This document shows, one piece after another, positions 40,766 to 48,846 of a stretch of 64,000 nucleotides of DNA (positions within the stretch are counted from its first letter, which is position 1; every line of letters starts with the position of its first letter). Source of the DNA: Catellatospora bangladeshensis (GTDB lineage: Bacteria; Actinomycetota; Actinomycetes; Mycobacteriales; Micromonosporaceae); contig NZ_BONF01000008.1 in NCBI RefSeq assembly GCF_016862575.1, positions 248,001 through 312,000 of the forward strand, written 5' to 3'. The translations under genes and the position numbers were made by a program. The notes beneath the pieces were generated by a model, which made no database searches, was not told the origin of the DNA, and worked only from the letters and a program-made list of their open reading frames with translations.

Positions 40766-41014
40766 TCAGCTCGGCCAGCGGGGCGCGTCGAGGCGTACGA
40801 CCTTGACGCGCTGGCGGCCGGAGCGCACGGCGCCCACCGAGGCCAGGGCACGGGCGAGCTGGAGCGCGGCGTCGAGGGTGTCCGCCTCGGCGACCTGTCG
40901 TCGCTGCTCGGGGCTGCTGGTCTCATCGCGCAGCGGCGATTCGTCGAGGAACGACGCGACCACTTCCTCGGGCGCGAAGGGTCGTACCTCGGTGCGAACG
41001 ATCAGGTACCGCAT
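40766..41014 (-). CDS. Hypothetical protein of 82 residues
   Basis: MRYLIVRTEVRPFAPEEVVASFLDESPLRDETSS ... ALQLARALASVGAVRSGRQRVKVVRLDAPRWPS. A mixed alpha/beta small protein with no membrane helix, signal or catalytic motif that I recognise. ATG 41014 is chosen because GGAG lies 7 bases upstream; the frame is open to 41077. It ends 21 bases from the converging mycoredoxin stop. A 9-bp inverted repeat (41048-41056 with 41074-41082) upstream may be an operator. Function unknown. Confidence 0.7.
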   Translation of the reverse strand: MRYLIVRTEVRPFAPEEVVASFLDESPLRDETSSPEQRRQVAEADTLDAALQLARALASVGAVRSGRQRVKVVRLDAPRWPS

Positions 41015-41047
41015 GCGCTGCTCCGTCACTGTCTGCCGGGCGGAGGT

Positions 41048-41082
41048 CGAATGTGGGTCCATGGGTGGAAGTTCCACATTCG
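41048..41082. promoter_or_regulatory. 9-bp inverted repeat upstream of the 82-residue gene
   Basis: CGAATGTGG (41048-41056) and CCACATTCG (41074-41082) are 17 bases apart and lie 34 bases before the small gene. This is possibly a binding site for the neighbouring XRE regulator. Confidence 0.45.
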
Positions 41083-41175
41083 GCTGATGTCATGCTTGTG
41101 CATTTCCCGAGCTGGAATCAAGCAAGACGCGACGATCGGCGAGCAGCACCGCCCGAACGGGTGACGGAGCGTAGT

Positions 41176-42114
41176 TTACTTCCGGCGCGAATCTTCGATG
41201 CGGGCGCTGATCCACGATCGGGATCGGATCGGGTCGAGCGCGGCGTCAGTTAGCCAGCCGAACACCGTGGCGTACCGGTCGACGCTGTTGCGGTCGGTGA
41301 GAACCAGCTCACGGGCCAGCGTTTCCACCGCGACGGTCTCCGGGTCCCCCGGGTCGGGAAAGTGATAGATAGAAAATCCCGTATACGGTACGAAGTGGCG
41401 GCCGACCGTCGCGGTGCGCGGCAGTACTCTGATCGTCACGTTGGGTAACAACGCGAGATCGGCGAGGTGGACCAGCTGCGCGTCGCGCACCTCGTCCGGC
41501 GCGCCGCGGCCGGTCAGCGCCTGCTCGTCGAGGATCGCCTCGTAGCGCGGCGGATCGGGCGCCCGGGTGAGGATCGCCTGGCGGGCCAGCCGCGCGGCCA
41601 CCTCGGTCTCCGGCTCCTGCGGCGCGGGCGGCTCGGCCACCGGCCCGATCGCGGGCCGCTGGGCGGGCACGGGCGCGGACACCCCGGCCGACAGCGACCA
41701 CGAGGACAGGATGCGCACCCGCGCGTAGTCCGGCGTCTGCAGCAGGCCGGGCACCACGCCCAAGCCGTACTCCCTGATCCGGGCGCTGCCCGCCTCCAGT
41801 TCGGCGTACCCCCGCTGCCGCTGGGTCATCACCGGGTAGGCCCGCAGCCAGGCCCGGGTGTTGCCGGCGTCGCGGGCGATCGCGACCAGCTGCTCGCGGT
41901 CGCGGCCGCGCACGCGGTAGAGGTCGAGCAGGTCCAGCACGTCGGCCAGGTCGGGGCGGCTGCGGCCGTTCTCCAGCCGGGACAGCTTGGACTTCGCCGC
42001 CCAGCCGACCCGCTCGACGACCTGCTCCCCGGTGAGCCCGGCGACCTCGCGCAGGCGGCGCAGCTCCACGCCGAGGCGCTGGCGGCGGACGATCGGGCTG
42101 GATCCTCGCGGCAA
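41176..42114 (-). CDS. XRE-family regulator with C-terminal DUF5753
   Basis: 312 residues. Helix-turn-helix in LGVELRRLREVAGLTGEQVVERVGWAAKSKLSRLENG (roughly residues 14-50). The C-terminal DUF5753 region is typical: IREYGLGVVPGLLQTPDYARV, RLARQAILTR, YEAILDEQALTG, VTIRVLPRTATVGRHF, GFSIYHFPD. The start is TTG 42114, fixed by GGAGGT 5 bases upstream. Members usually sit beside a DUF397 partner gene; none is evident within 1 kb here, so this one is an orphan. Confidence 0.9.
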   Translation of the reverse strand: MPRGSSPIVRRQRLGVELRRLREVAGLTGEQVVERVGWAAKSKLSRLENGRSRPDLADVLDLLDLYRVRGRDREQLVAIARDAGNTRAWLRAYPVMTQRQRGYAELEAGSARIREYGLGVVPGLLQTPDYARVRILSSWSLSAGVSAPVPAQRPAIGPVAEPPAPQEPETEVAARLARQAILTRAPDPPRYEAILDEQALTGRGAPDEVRDAQLVHLADLALLPNVTIRVLPRTATVGRHFVPYTGFSIYHFPDPGDPETVAVETLARELVLTDRNSVDRYATVFGWLTDAALDPIRSRSWISARIEDSRRK

Positions 42115-42197
42115 GGGGGACCTCCGTCGGGGCGACCGGCCCCCAGGCTAAGCCGCCACCCCCACCCCTCCCCCGCTCCGACACACCCTTTTCCCAG

Positions 42198-42258
42198 GTT
42201 GATCACGGTCCCGGGGTGGCGACACGCCGCCCATCACGTCCATAAGTTCATGATCAAC
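42198..42258 (-). repeat. 61-nt palindromic element D, sharing the element-A core
   Basis: Read on the minus strand it begins GTTGATCATGAACTTATGG and ends CCGTGATCAAC (8-bp outer arms). Its centre folds as GGCG-TGT-CGCC, flanked by GGG/CCC. Element A has GGG-CG-TGT-CG-CA-CCC at the same place. It lies between the nudC stop and the XRE gene's upstream region. Confidence 0.65.
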
Positions 42259-42271
42259 GCGACGGAAGGCG

Positions 42272-43177
42272 TCAGGCGTGGCCGTGGAGCCAGTGGAGGA
42301 CCAGGCGGTAGGCGATGGAGGAGCGGTTGGGGAGGGTGAAGGAGGTGTCGGAGCCGTCGGTGACGGCGGCGATCTCGGCGCGGGTGAACCAGCGGGCGTC
42401 GATCAGCTCCTCGGGGTCGGTGCGGATCGGGTCGGCGGCGGGGTCGGCGGTCGCGGTGAAGCCCAGCATCAGCGAGCGGGGGTACGGGAACGCCTGGCTG
42501 GCCAGGTAGCGCACCTCGTGGACGCGGACGCCGGATTCCTCGTAGACCTCGCGGGCCACCGCGTCCTCGGCGGTCTCGCCCGCCTCGACGAAACCGGCCA
42601 GGGTCGAGTAGCGGCGCTTGTCGGCCTTGGCCCAGATGACGTTGGAGCCGAGCAGCGCGCGGCCGTCCGGGCCGGGCACTCCGTCGTGGACCAGCATGAT
42701 GACGGCCGGGTCGGTGCGGGGGAAGTGCAGCTCGCCCTCGCTGTCGCGGCGGACCCAGCCGCCCTGCTCCACCGTGGTGGGGCGGCCGGTGCGCGGCGCG
42801 AAGAGGTGGTCGCGGTGCCAGCGGACCAGCGCCAGCGCCTGGGTGAGCAGCGCGGTCTCCCGGGGCGGCAGGTCGGCGCCCACCTCCCACAGGTGCCGTG
42901 GCGCCGCGCCGGGCACCTCGGGCAGGGTGCGGTTGACCGCGAAGTACGGCATGCCCTCGGCGTCCACCGCGAGGAACAGCGGCTCGCCCGCGGCGTCGCC
43001 GGGGCCCACCTCGGCCGAGGTGAACAGCACCAGCCGGTCGTCGCGGATCAGCGCTCTGCCGTCGTCGCCGACCACGACCACGCGGCCGCGCTGCCAGGCG
43101 TCGGCGAGCCACTGCGGGTCGGCGCGGCGGAACGCGGCCCGGTCGAGGTCCGACCGGGCCGCCTCATGCTCGTTCAC
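42272..43177 (-). CDS. nudC: NAD(H) diphosphatase / deNADing-type Nudix hydrolase NudC
   Basis: 301 residues. The Nudix box is GFVEAGETAEDAVAREVYEESG. The NudC-specific SQAFPYPRSLMLGF follows 16 residues after the box, in place of SQPWPFP. FPRTDPAVIMLVHD precedes it, as in true NudC. The central zinc-ribbon region (LFAPRTGRPTTVEQGGWVRRDSEG) has no cysteines, so structural zinc is absent. It hydrolyses NADH/NAD+ and possibly NAD-capped RNA. GTG 43177 overlaps the stop of the second M16 gene (GTGA), so it is the third gene of a coupled leftward operon. Confidence 0.92.
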   Translation of the reverse strand: MNEHEAARSDLDRAAFRRADPQWLADAWQRGRVVVVGDDGRALIRDDRLVLFTSAEVGPGDAAGEPLFLAVDAEGMPYFAVNRTLPEVPGAAPRHLWEVGADLPPRETALLTQALALVRWHRDHLFAPRTGRPTTVEQGGWVRRDSEGELHFPRTDPAVIMLVHDGVPGPDGRALLGSNVIWAKADKRRYSTLAGFVEAGETAEDAVAREVYEESGVRVHEVRYLASQAFPYPRSLMLGFTATADPAADPIRTDPEELIDARWFTRAEIAAVTDGSDTSFTLPNRSSIAYRLVLHWLHGHA

Positions 43178-44496
43178 GGCTTCGACTCGACCTCGACCGG
43201 CACGATCGCCGCGACCGCGGCCTGGATCTTCTCGGCGTCGCCGAGGATCACCGGGGCCGCCACGGCGGGCGCCAGGTACGTCGCCGCGGCGCGGTGCACG
43301 TCCTCCAGCGTGGCCGCGACGAGCCGCTCCGAGTAGTCGGCCAGGTAGGTCAGGCGCAGCCCGAACCCGGCGTAGGAGCTGGCCAGCCCGGCCAGGCCGG
43401 CCTGCGTGGACATGCCCAGCTGCAGCGTGCCCAGGGTGTACTGGCGTGCCTGCTCCAGCTCGGCCTCGGCCACCGGCAGCGCCGCGATGCGGCCCAGCTC
43501 GTACAGCGTCTCGACCAGCGCCGGGGCGGTGACCTCGGTGGCCACCTCGGCGGAGACGGTCAGCGTGGAGCCGGCCACGGAGTGCTCGATCACCGAGTGC
43601 GGGCCGTAGGTGTACCCCTTGTCCTCGCGGATGTTCTCCACCCAGCGGGACGAGAAGTAGCCACCGAAGATCATGTTGGCCAGCTGCAGCGCCGCGTGGT
43701 CCGGGTGGGTACGCGGCACCGCGGGCAGCGCGATGCGCAGCGACGACTGCACCGCGCCGGGCCGGTCCACCAGCAGCAGCGGCCCCGGCGTCAGCGCCGG
43801 GATCGGCGGCAGCTCGGCGGTCTCGCCCCGGCCGTCCCAGCCGCCCAGCCGCTTGGCCGCGATCTCGACCGCCTGCTCCGGGTCCAGGTCGCCGACCAGC
43901 ACCAGGGTCGCCCCGGCCGGGTGCAGGCGGCGGGCGTGCAGCGCGCGCAGGCCCGCTGGGGTCACCGCGCGCACCTCCTCCACCGACGGCGTCTGCACCG
44001 CGTACGGGTGGCCCGGATAGATGCGCTTGAGCAGCGCGACCCGCGCCAGGTGGGCGGGCTGGCTCTGGGCCACCTGGATCCGGTCGGCCAGGCGCTCGGA
44101 CTCGGTCGCCACCTCACCCTCCGGGTAGGCGGCGTCGTGGAGCACCTCGGCGAGCAGCTCCAGCAGCCGGTCCAGCCCGGACACCAGCGAGTTGCCGCTG
44201 ATCAGCAGCCGGTCCGGGTCGATGCCCGCGCCCAGGCCGCCGCCGACCGCCTGCAGGTCCGCGGCGATCTGGACGGTGGTCTTGGTGCTGGTGCCGGAGA
44301 ACAGCGTCTGCGCCAGCACCGCGGCCTCGGCCAGCTCGGTGCGGGCGAACGGCACCCGCAGCCGCACCTCGGCCAGCGGCACGCTCGGCCGGCGGATGGC
44401 CAGCACGGTCAGCCCGTTGGGCAGCGTCCGCTCGGCCTGCAGCGGCAGCGACAGCGGCCGGGTCTCGTCGAGCTCCGGCAGAGCGATCGTCGTCAC
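43174..44496 (-). CDS. M16-family peptidase-like subunit lacking the zinc motif
   Basis: 440 residues. M16 fold (RTLPNGLTVLAIRRPSVPLAEVRLRVPF), but the segment where HxxEH should be reads ELAEAAVLAQTLFSGT, so it cannot bind zinc. The C-terminal RWVENIREDKGYTYGPHSV supplies the Arg/Tyr pair that completes the active site of its partner. This is the classic inactive beta-type subunit of a heterodimeric pitrilysin. GTG 44496 overlaps the TGA of the catalytic subunit (GTGA), and its TGA overlaps nudC. The two M16 subunits should clamp shut around small peptides. Confidence 0.9.
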   Translation of the reverse strand: MTTIALPELDETRPLSLPLQAERTLPNGLTVLAIRRPSVPLAEVRLRVPFARTELAEAAVLAQTLFSGTSTKTTVQIAADLQAVGGGLGAGIDPDRLLISGNSLVSGLDRLLELLAEVLHDAAYPEGEVATESERLADRIQVAQSQPAHLARVALLKRIYPGHPYAVQTPSVEEVRAVTPAGLRALHARRLHPAGATLVLVGDLDPEQAVEIAAKRLGGWDGRGETAELPPIPALTPGPLLLVDRPGAVQSSLRIALPAVPRTHPDHAALQLANMIFGGYFSSRWVENIREDKGYTYGPHSVIEHSVAGSTLTVSAEVATEVTAPALVETLYELGRIAALPVAEAELEQARQYTLGTLQLGMSTQAGLAGLASSYAGFGLRLTYLADYSERLVAATLEDVHRAAATYLAPAVAAPVILGDAEKIQAAVAAIVPVEVESKP

Positions 44497-45806
44497 TGGT
44501 TTCCTCCGGGCACGACCTCGATGGAAGCCCGGCGGTGCGGGCGCAGGGCGGCGGCGGCCGACCGGATCTGCTCCTCGGTCACCTCCGCGATCAGGTGCGG
44601 CAGGTCGTTGAGCAGGCCCGGGTTGCCCCGCTGGAGCTCCAGCACGGCCATCCGCAGCGCGCGGCCCAGCACGGCGTCCGTCTCGCGGAGCAGGTGCGTC
44701 GCCATGCGGGCCTGGGTGCGGGCCAGCTCGCCCGGGGTGAGCCCGTCGGTGGCCAGCCGGTCCAGCTCCTCGTCGATGGTGACCAGCACCTTGTCCACGC
44801 TGCCGCCGGGCGGCAGGTGCGACTGGAGCAGCAGCGCGGTGGGGTCGCGCACCTCGAACGGCTCGCCCATGAAGCCGAGGTAGCCGCCGACGCTGGTGAC
44901 CGTGCGGTCCTTCAGCACCAGGCGCTCCACCAGCCGGGACGCGTCGCCGTCGGTGAGCACCTCGGCCAGGACCACGTACGGCAGGTAGCCGGCGAAGTCG
45001 GTGATCGGGTTCGGCACCCGCCACGCCGAGGCAACCGCGGGCAGCGGCGCGAGCCGGTCCACGTAGGACTCGCGGCGCTCGGCGGTCAGGTCCGGCTCGT
45101 CGAAGTCGGCCAGCTGCGGCGCCGGGCGCGCGGGCACGTCGCCGAAGTGCCGCTCGATCAGGGTCCGGGCGTACGCTGAGTCGAAGTCGCCGGACACGCT
45201 GAGCGTCGCGTTGCCGCAGGCGTAGTAGCGGTCGAAGAACTCGGCCGCGTCGGCCACGGTCGCGGCCTCCAGGTCGCTGAACGACCCGTAGCCGTCGTGC
45301 GCGTTGGGGAACGTGTCGAACATGACCGGCGGGAGCTTGAGCCACGGGAACCCGCCGTACGGCCGGTTCAGCACGTTGACCCGGATCTCCTCCTTGACCA
45401 CGTCGATCTGGTTCTTGAGGTTCTCCTCGGTCAGGCGCGGCCCGCGCATGCGGTCGGCCTCCAGGAAGAGCATCCGCTCCAGCGCGTTGCTGGGCACCGT
45501 CTCGAAGTAGTCGGTGTAGTCCAGGTGGGTCGAGCCGTTGAAGGTGCCGCCCGCGCCCTGCACGTGCCGGAAGTGGGCGAGCTTCTCCAGGTTGGCCGAG
45601 CCCTGGAACATCAGGTGCTCGAAGAGGTGCGCGAATCCGGTGCGGCCCTCGGGCTCGGACCGGATGCCCACGTCGTAGACGACCGCGACACCGATCACCG
45701 GTGCGCTGCGGTCCGGGCTGAGCACGACGCGCAGGCCGTTGGGGAGCGTGAACCGCTCCACCTCGTATGCCGTGCGCGGGATCTGGATGCTGGTCTCGGT
45801 GGACAC
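44493..45806 (-). CDS. M16-family zinc peptidase, catalytic subunit
   Basis: 437 residues. Zinc ligands in GFAHLFEHLMFQGSAN (H60-L-F-E-H64) with the distal Glu in QIDVVKEEIRVNVLNRP, the inverted HxxEH of the pitrilysin/processing-peptidase family. GTG 45806 is chosen over the frame to 45848 because TAGGGT lies 7 bases upstream on the minus strand. It is translationally coupled to its inactive partner. Substrate unknown; related bacterial pairs process peptides or PQQ-like precursors, but no precursor gene is evident here. Confidence 0.92.
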   Translation of the reverse strand: MSTETSIQIPRTAYEVERFTLPNGLRVVLSPDRSAPVIGVAVVYDVGIRSEPEGRTGFAHLFEHLMFQGSANLEKLAHFRHVQGAGGTFNGSTHLDYTDYFETVPSNALERMLFLEADRMRGPRLTEENLKNQIDVVKEEIRVNVLNRPYGGFPWLKLPPVMFDTFPNAHDGYGSFSDLEAATVADAAEFFDRYYACGNATLSVSGDFDSAYARTLIERHFGDVPARPAPQLADFDEPDLTAERRESYVDRLAPLPAVASAWRVPNPITDFAGYLPYVVLAEVLTDGDASRLVERLVLKDRTVTSVGGYLGFMGEPFEVRDPTALLLQSHLPPGGSVDKVLVTIDEELDRLATDGLTPGELARTQARMATHLLRETDAVLGRALRMAVLELQRGNPGLLNDLPHLIAEVTEEQIRSAAAALRPHRRASIEVVPGGNQ

Positions 45807-45813
45807 AAGGCCG

Positions 45814-45819
45814 ACCCTA
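45814..45819 (-). promoter_or_regulatory. -10-like hexamer of the M16 operon
   Basis: Minus-strand TAGGGT, 7 bases before the GTG at 45806, the first gene of the M16-M16-nudC operon. Confidence 0.5.
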
Positions 45820-45887
45820 GCAACATGTCCGAGTGCGCGTCCGCACACGCGGGGTGTGACATGCGCGCGGGTGCCCGCCGGGAATTT

Positions 45888-47342
45888 CTACGACTCCACG
45901 CACTCGGCGACCGGTGCCAGGTCACGGCCGACCGCGCCGGCCAGTGCCCGCGCCAGCGCCCTCGCCTGCGCGCGGATCTCCGGTGCGGCGGTGGTCTCCC
46001 ACAGCACGCCGCGGCGGGTGGGCCCGAGTGTCCACAGCGCCGGGTGCGCCGAGCCGTCGCGGCGCAGCAGCGCGCCGTGCGGGTCGGTGTCCAGGCCCAG
46101 GCCGTACGGGCCCGGCCGGGCCATGCCCTCGGCCACCAGCGCCCGGACCAGCGGATCGGACTCGACCAGCCGGCCCGGCCCGGTACAGTTCACCACCGCC
46201 GCGTAGCCGGTCGTGGTGATCGCGCCGCCGTGCCGCTCGCGCAGCACCACGCTGACCCCGCCGCCCGCCGCGGGCGCCAGCCCGCACAGCTCGGCCGCCT
46301 GGATACGCAGCTCGCCACGCTCGCGCAGCCCGTCGATCTCGTCCGCCACGGCCGGGGCCATCCGGTGCCGGTGCACCTCCCAGTAACGGGCCAGGTGCCG
46401 CAGGAAACGCCGCTGGTCCGGCTCGGGCAGGCCCTGCCACAGCGCGTCCCAGTGCGGCCGCAGCGCGTCCAGCACCGCACGCCAGTCGCCGGTCTGCTCG
46501 GTGATCGCGCGCAGGGTCCGGACCGTCCGCGCGAGCGAACCGGCGCCCAGCAGCTCGGCCAGCGCTGCCAGCGTCGCGGCCTGAGCAGCCGCCACCGCCC
46601 CGGTGCCGGACACCGCCCGCGCACCGGCCTGCGCGCCCGCCGTCCCCGCGCCCGCTGCCGGAGCGGGCCGGTGCGGCTGCGGCAGCAGGCCGTGCCGGGA
46701 CACGGCGGTCAGCTCGCGGCGGCCCGCCTGGGACAGGCTCAGCGCCACGTCGACCGCGGTCAGGCCGGTGCCGATGAGCAGGATCGGCCCGTCCGGCAGA
46801 TTCGCCAGCGCGCCCGGCCGCCACGGATCGGCGACGTAGCCGCCCGAGCGGGTCAGCGCCGGGTCGAGCCGGGCGGGCGCGGACGGGGCCGGGTGGCCCA
46901 GCGCCAGCACCACCCGGTCGGCCGGGATGACCACGTCGTCGCTGAGCAGCACGGTGAGCGGGCCGCCCGCGGCGGACGGCTCGAACACCCGGGCCACCCG
47001 GCCGCGCTGCACGGTGAGCCGCCCCTGCGCGGTGCGGTCCGCGTCGCGCAGCACCTCGGTGAGGTAGTCGCCGTACCAGGTGCGGGGCACGAACGCGCCG
47101 GGCGCGGTCCGCGGGTCGCGGGCGCGGCACCAGCGCAGGAAGTCCTCGGGCTGATCGGGGTCGGCGCTCATCGCCGCGGCGGGCGAGTTGAGCAGGTGCC
47201 ACGGGGCGGCGGTGCCGTAGGCCAGCCCCCGGCCCGGCCGCGCGCCCGGGTCGACCATGACCACGTGCCAGCCGGTCCGCAGCAGCTCACGAGTGGCCAG
47301 TACACCGCTGCAACCGCCGCCGACCACCACCGCGATGCCCAT
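45888..47342 (-). CDS. FAD/NAD(P)-binding oxidoreductase (NAD_binding_9 type)
   Basis: 484 residues. FAD dinucleotide fold MGIAVVVGGGCSGVLATREL with GRGLAYGTAAPWHLLNSPAAAMSADPD, then a second nucleotide fold GPILLIGTGLTAVDVALSL. This is the arrangement of FAD-NAD(P)-binding 'hydroxyacylglutathione hydrolase'-mislabelled flavoproteins related to YdhS. GAGGAGG precedes the ATG by 6 bases. Nothing adjacent names a partner, and it is in the inserted section between nudC and adnB. Substrate unknown. Confidence 0.85.
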   Translation of the reverse strand: MGIAVVVGGGCSGVLATRELLRTGWHVVMVDPGARPGRGLAYGTAAPWHLLNSPAAAMSADPDQPEDFLRWCRARDPRTAPGAFVPRTWYGDYLTEVLRDADRTAQGRLTVQRGRVARVFEPSAAGGPLTVLLSDDVVIPADRVVLALGHPAPSAPARLDPALTRSGGYVADPWRPGALANLPDGPILLIGTGLTAVDVALSLSQAGRRELTAVSRHGLLPQPHRPAPAAGAGTAGAQAGARAVSGTGAVAAAQAATLAALAELLGAGSLARTVRTLRAITEQTGDWRAVLDALRPHWDALWQGLPEPDQRRFLRHLARYWEVHRHRMAPAVADEIDGLRERGELRIQAAELCGLAPAAGGGVSVVLRERHGGAITTTGYAAVVNCTGPGRLVESDPLVRALVAEGMARPGPYGLGLDTDPHGALLRRDGSAHPALWTLGPTRRGVLWETTAAPEIRAQARALARALAGAVGRDLAPVAECVES

Positions 47343-47476
47343 GGCCGTACCTCCTCGTATCGCTGATCAAGTTAGGGCGCAGCCCGCCGGACCGGCCAGG
47401 CAGCCCGGCCCAAAACCTATATAACCTACCGACACGATAGGAGATGTCAGCGGCACTTGCCACCCCCACGCGCGCG

Positions 47477-47520
47477 CAAGGCTCCCACCAGGCCGCCCGC
47501 GCGGCATGAGGGGAGCCTTG
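47477..47520 (-). terminator. Terminator of the mycosin-like gene
   Basis: A 10-bp outer stem (47477-47486 with 47511-47520) and an inner GCCGC/GCGGC stem, 14 bases beyond the stop on the minus strand. Confidence 0.8.
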
Positions 47521-47534
47521 GCGCGAAGCAGCGG

Positions 47535-48758
47535 TCAGCGGGCGGCAGCCGGGGTGCGCGAGGCGCGGCCCGCCCACACGCCCAGGCCGGTGAAGAACAG
47601 CAGCAGCGGCAGCACCACCAGCCAGCGCCGCCAGTCACTGCTGTCGGCCAGGGCGACCGGCAGCGGCGAGGCACTCGGCGCGGCGCTGGGGCTCGGCGCC
47701 GCCGGCGACGGGGCCGGGCTCGCCGGGGTGTCCTCCGGCAGCGCCACGGTCAGCGCGGCGGACAGGTTCAGCAGGCCGGTGCCGAACCGGCTGTCCGGGC
47801 CGGGCGCGCCCAGGTCCTGCGCGGACAGCCGCAGCCGCTGCACCACCTGCAGGGCGGTCGCCTTCGGGTAGGCCGACCAGACCACGGCGGCGGCACCGGC
47901 CAGCACCGCCGCGGCCCCGGCCCCGCCGTCGATGCGGTAGCCCGCGCCGGGACCGGTGGTGACCAGGTCCACGCCGGGCGCGGTGAGACCGGTGGTGCGC
48001 CCGCTCAGCGGCGCGACCGGCACCTGACCCGAGCGGTCGGCCGGGATGGCGTTGAGCACCCCCGGGTACGACGCCGGCCAGGGCGTGAACGGCAGCCCGG
48101 CCCGGTCCGCGTCAGCCGCGATGACCAGCACCCCGGCCGCGACGGCGGCCTCGACGGACGCCTCCAGCCGGGCGCTCGGCGCCACGCCCCGGGCCACGCA
48201 GATGATCTTCGCGCCCCCGGCCACCGCCCGGTCCACGGCCGCGGCCAGCAGGTCCGGGTCACCGCTCGCACCCGGCTCCGGCGCGAACGCGACCGGCAGG
48301 ATCTTCGCGCCCGGCGCCACGCCCAGCACCCCGGCCGTACGCGGATTCGCCACAGCCTGCGGGGAGGGCTCCGGCGACGCCGACCCGGCTGCCGACGGGG
48401 ATGGGGACGGCGACGTGCCCGGGGCCACCGGCACGACCGGCGGAACGTGGCCGTGACCTGCGATGAGACCGGCCAGCCCGGTGCCGCGTCCGTCCACATC
48501 GGTGCCCGAGGCGGCGTCCGCGCCCGGCAGCACCTGCCCGGTCAGGTCCGGGTGGGCGCCGTCCACCCCGGAATCGATCACGGCGACGATGATGCCCTCG
48601 CCGGTGGCGCGCTGGTGCACGGCGGCGAGGTCGAGGTCGGTGAGCTGCCACTGGGAGCTGCGGACGAGGTCGGGTTCGGCCGCCACGGCCGGGCCCGCGC
48701 CCGCGACCAGCACGGTGACCAGAACGGCCGCCGTCACCAGGGAAATCCGACTGAACAT
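47535..48758 (-). CDS. Mycosin-like subtilase homologue lacking catalytic His and Ser (pseudoprotease)
   Basis: 407 residues with signal peptide (FSRISLVTAAVLVTVLVAGAGPAVAA), a mycosin-like S8 fold, a Pro/Ser linker and a C-terminal membrane helix (WLVVLPLLLFFTGLGVWAG). The catalytic Asp is present (IIVAVIDSGVDGAHPDL). The His block reads DGRGTGLAGLIAG instead of GHGTxVAG, and the Ser block reads DGGAGAAAVLAG instead of GTSxxxP, so two triad residues are gone. Mycosins normally belong to type VII secretion loci, but no such genes are here. ATG 48758 is chosen because GGAG lies 8 bases upstream; GTG 48827 is an in-frame alternative. It is probably a binding or scaffold protein at the cell surface. 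Confidence 0.8.
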   Translation of the reverse strand: MFSRISLVTAAVLVTVLVAGAGPAVAAEPDLVRSSQWQLTDLDLAAVHQRATGEGIIVAVIDSGVDGAHPDLTGQVLPGADAASGTDVDGRGTGLAGLIAGHGHVPPVVPVAPGTSPSPSPSAAGSASPEPSPQAVANPRTAGVLGVAPGAKILPVAFAPEPGASGDPDLLAAAVDRAVAGGAKIICVARGVAPSARLEASVEAAVAAGVLVIAADADRAGLPFTPWPASYPGVLNAIPADRSGQVPVAPLSGRTTGLTAPGVDLVTTGPGAGYRIDGGAGAAAVLAGAAAVVWSAYPKATALQVVQRLRLSAQDLGAPGPDSRFGTGLLNLSAALTVALPEDTPASPAPSPAAPSPSAAPSASPLPVALADSSDWRRWLVVLPLLLFFTGLGVWAGRASRTPAAAR

Positions 48759-48846
48759 CGCGCCACTCCGGCAGGTATCGAGGAACCGCCGGTCCAGGGG
48801 GAACGGGCCGGGTTCCGAGGCGTTCACAGCTTCAGCTCCATCCGGC

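Noticed and set aside
41053-41253. Possible DUF397 partner of the XRE regulator on the plus strand
   Set aside because: The translation lacks the W-x-K-S-S and E-V DUF397 pattern and overlaps the XRE stop.
45888-48758. A type VII secretion locus suggested by the mycosin-like gene
   Set aside because: No EccB, EccC, EccD, EccE or WXG100 gene is present on either side.
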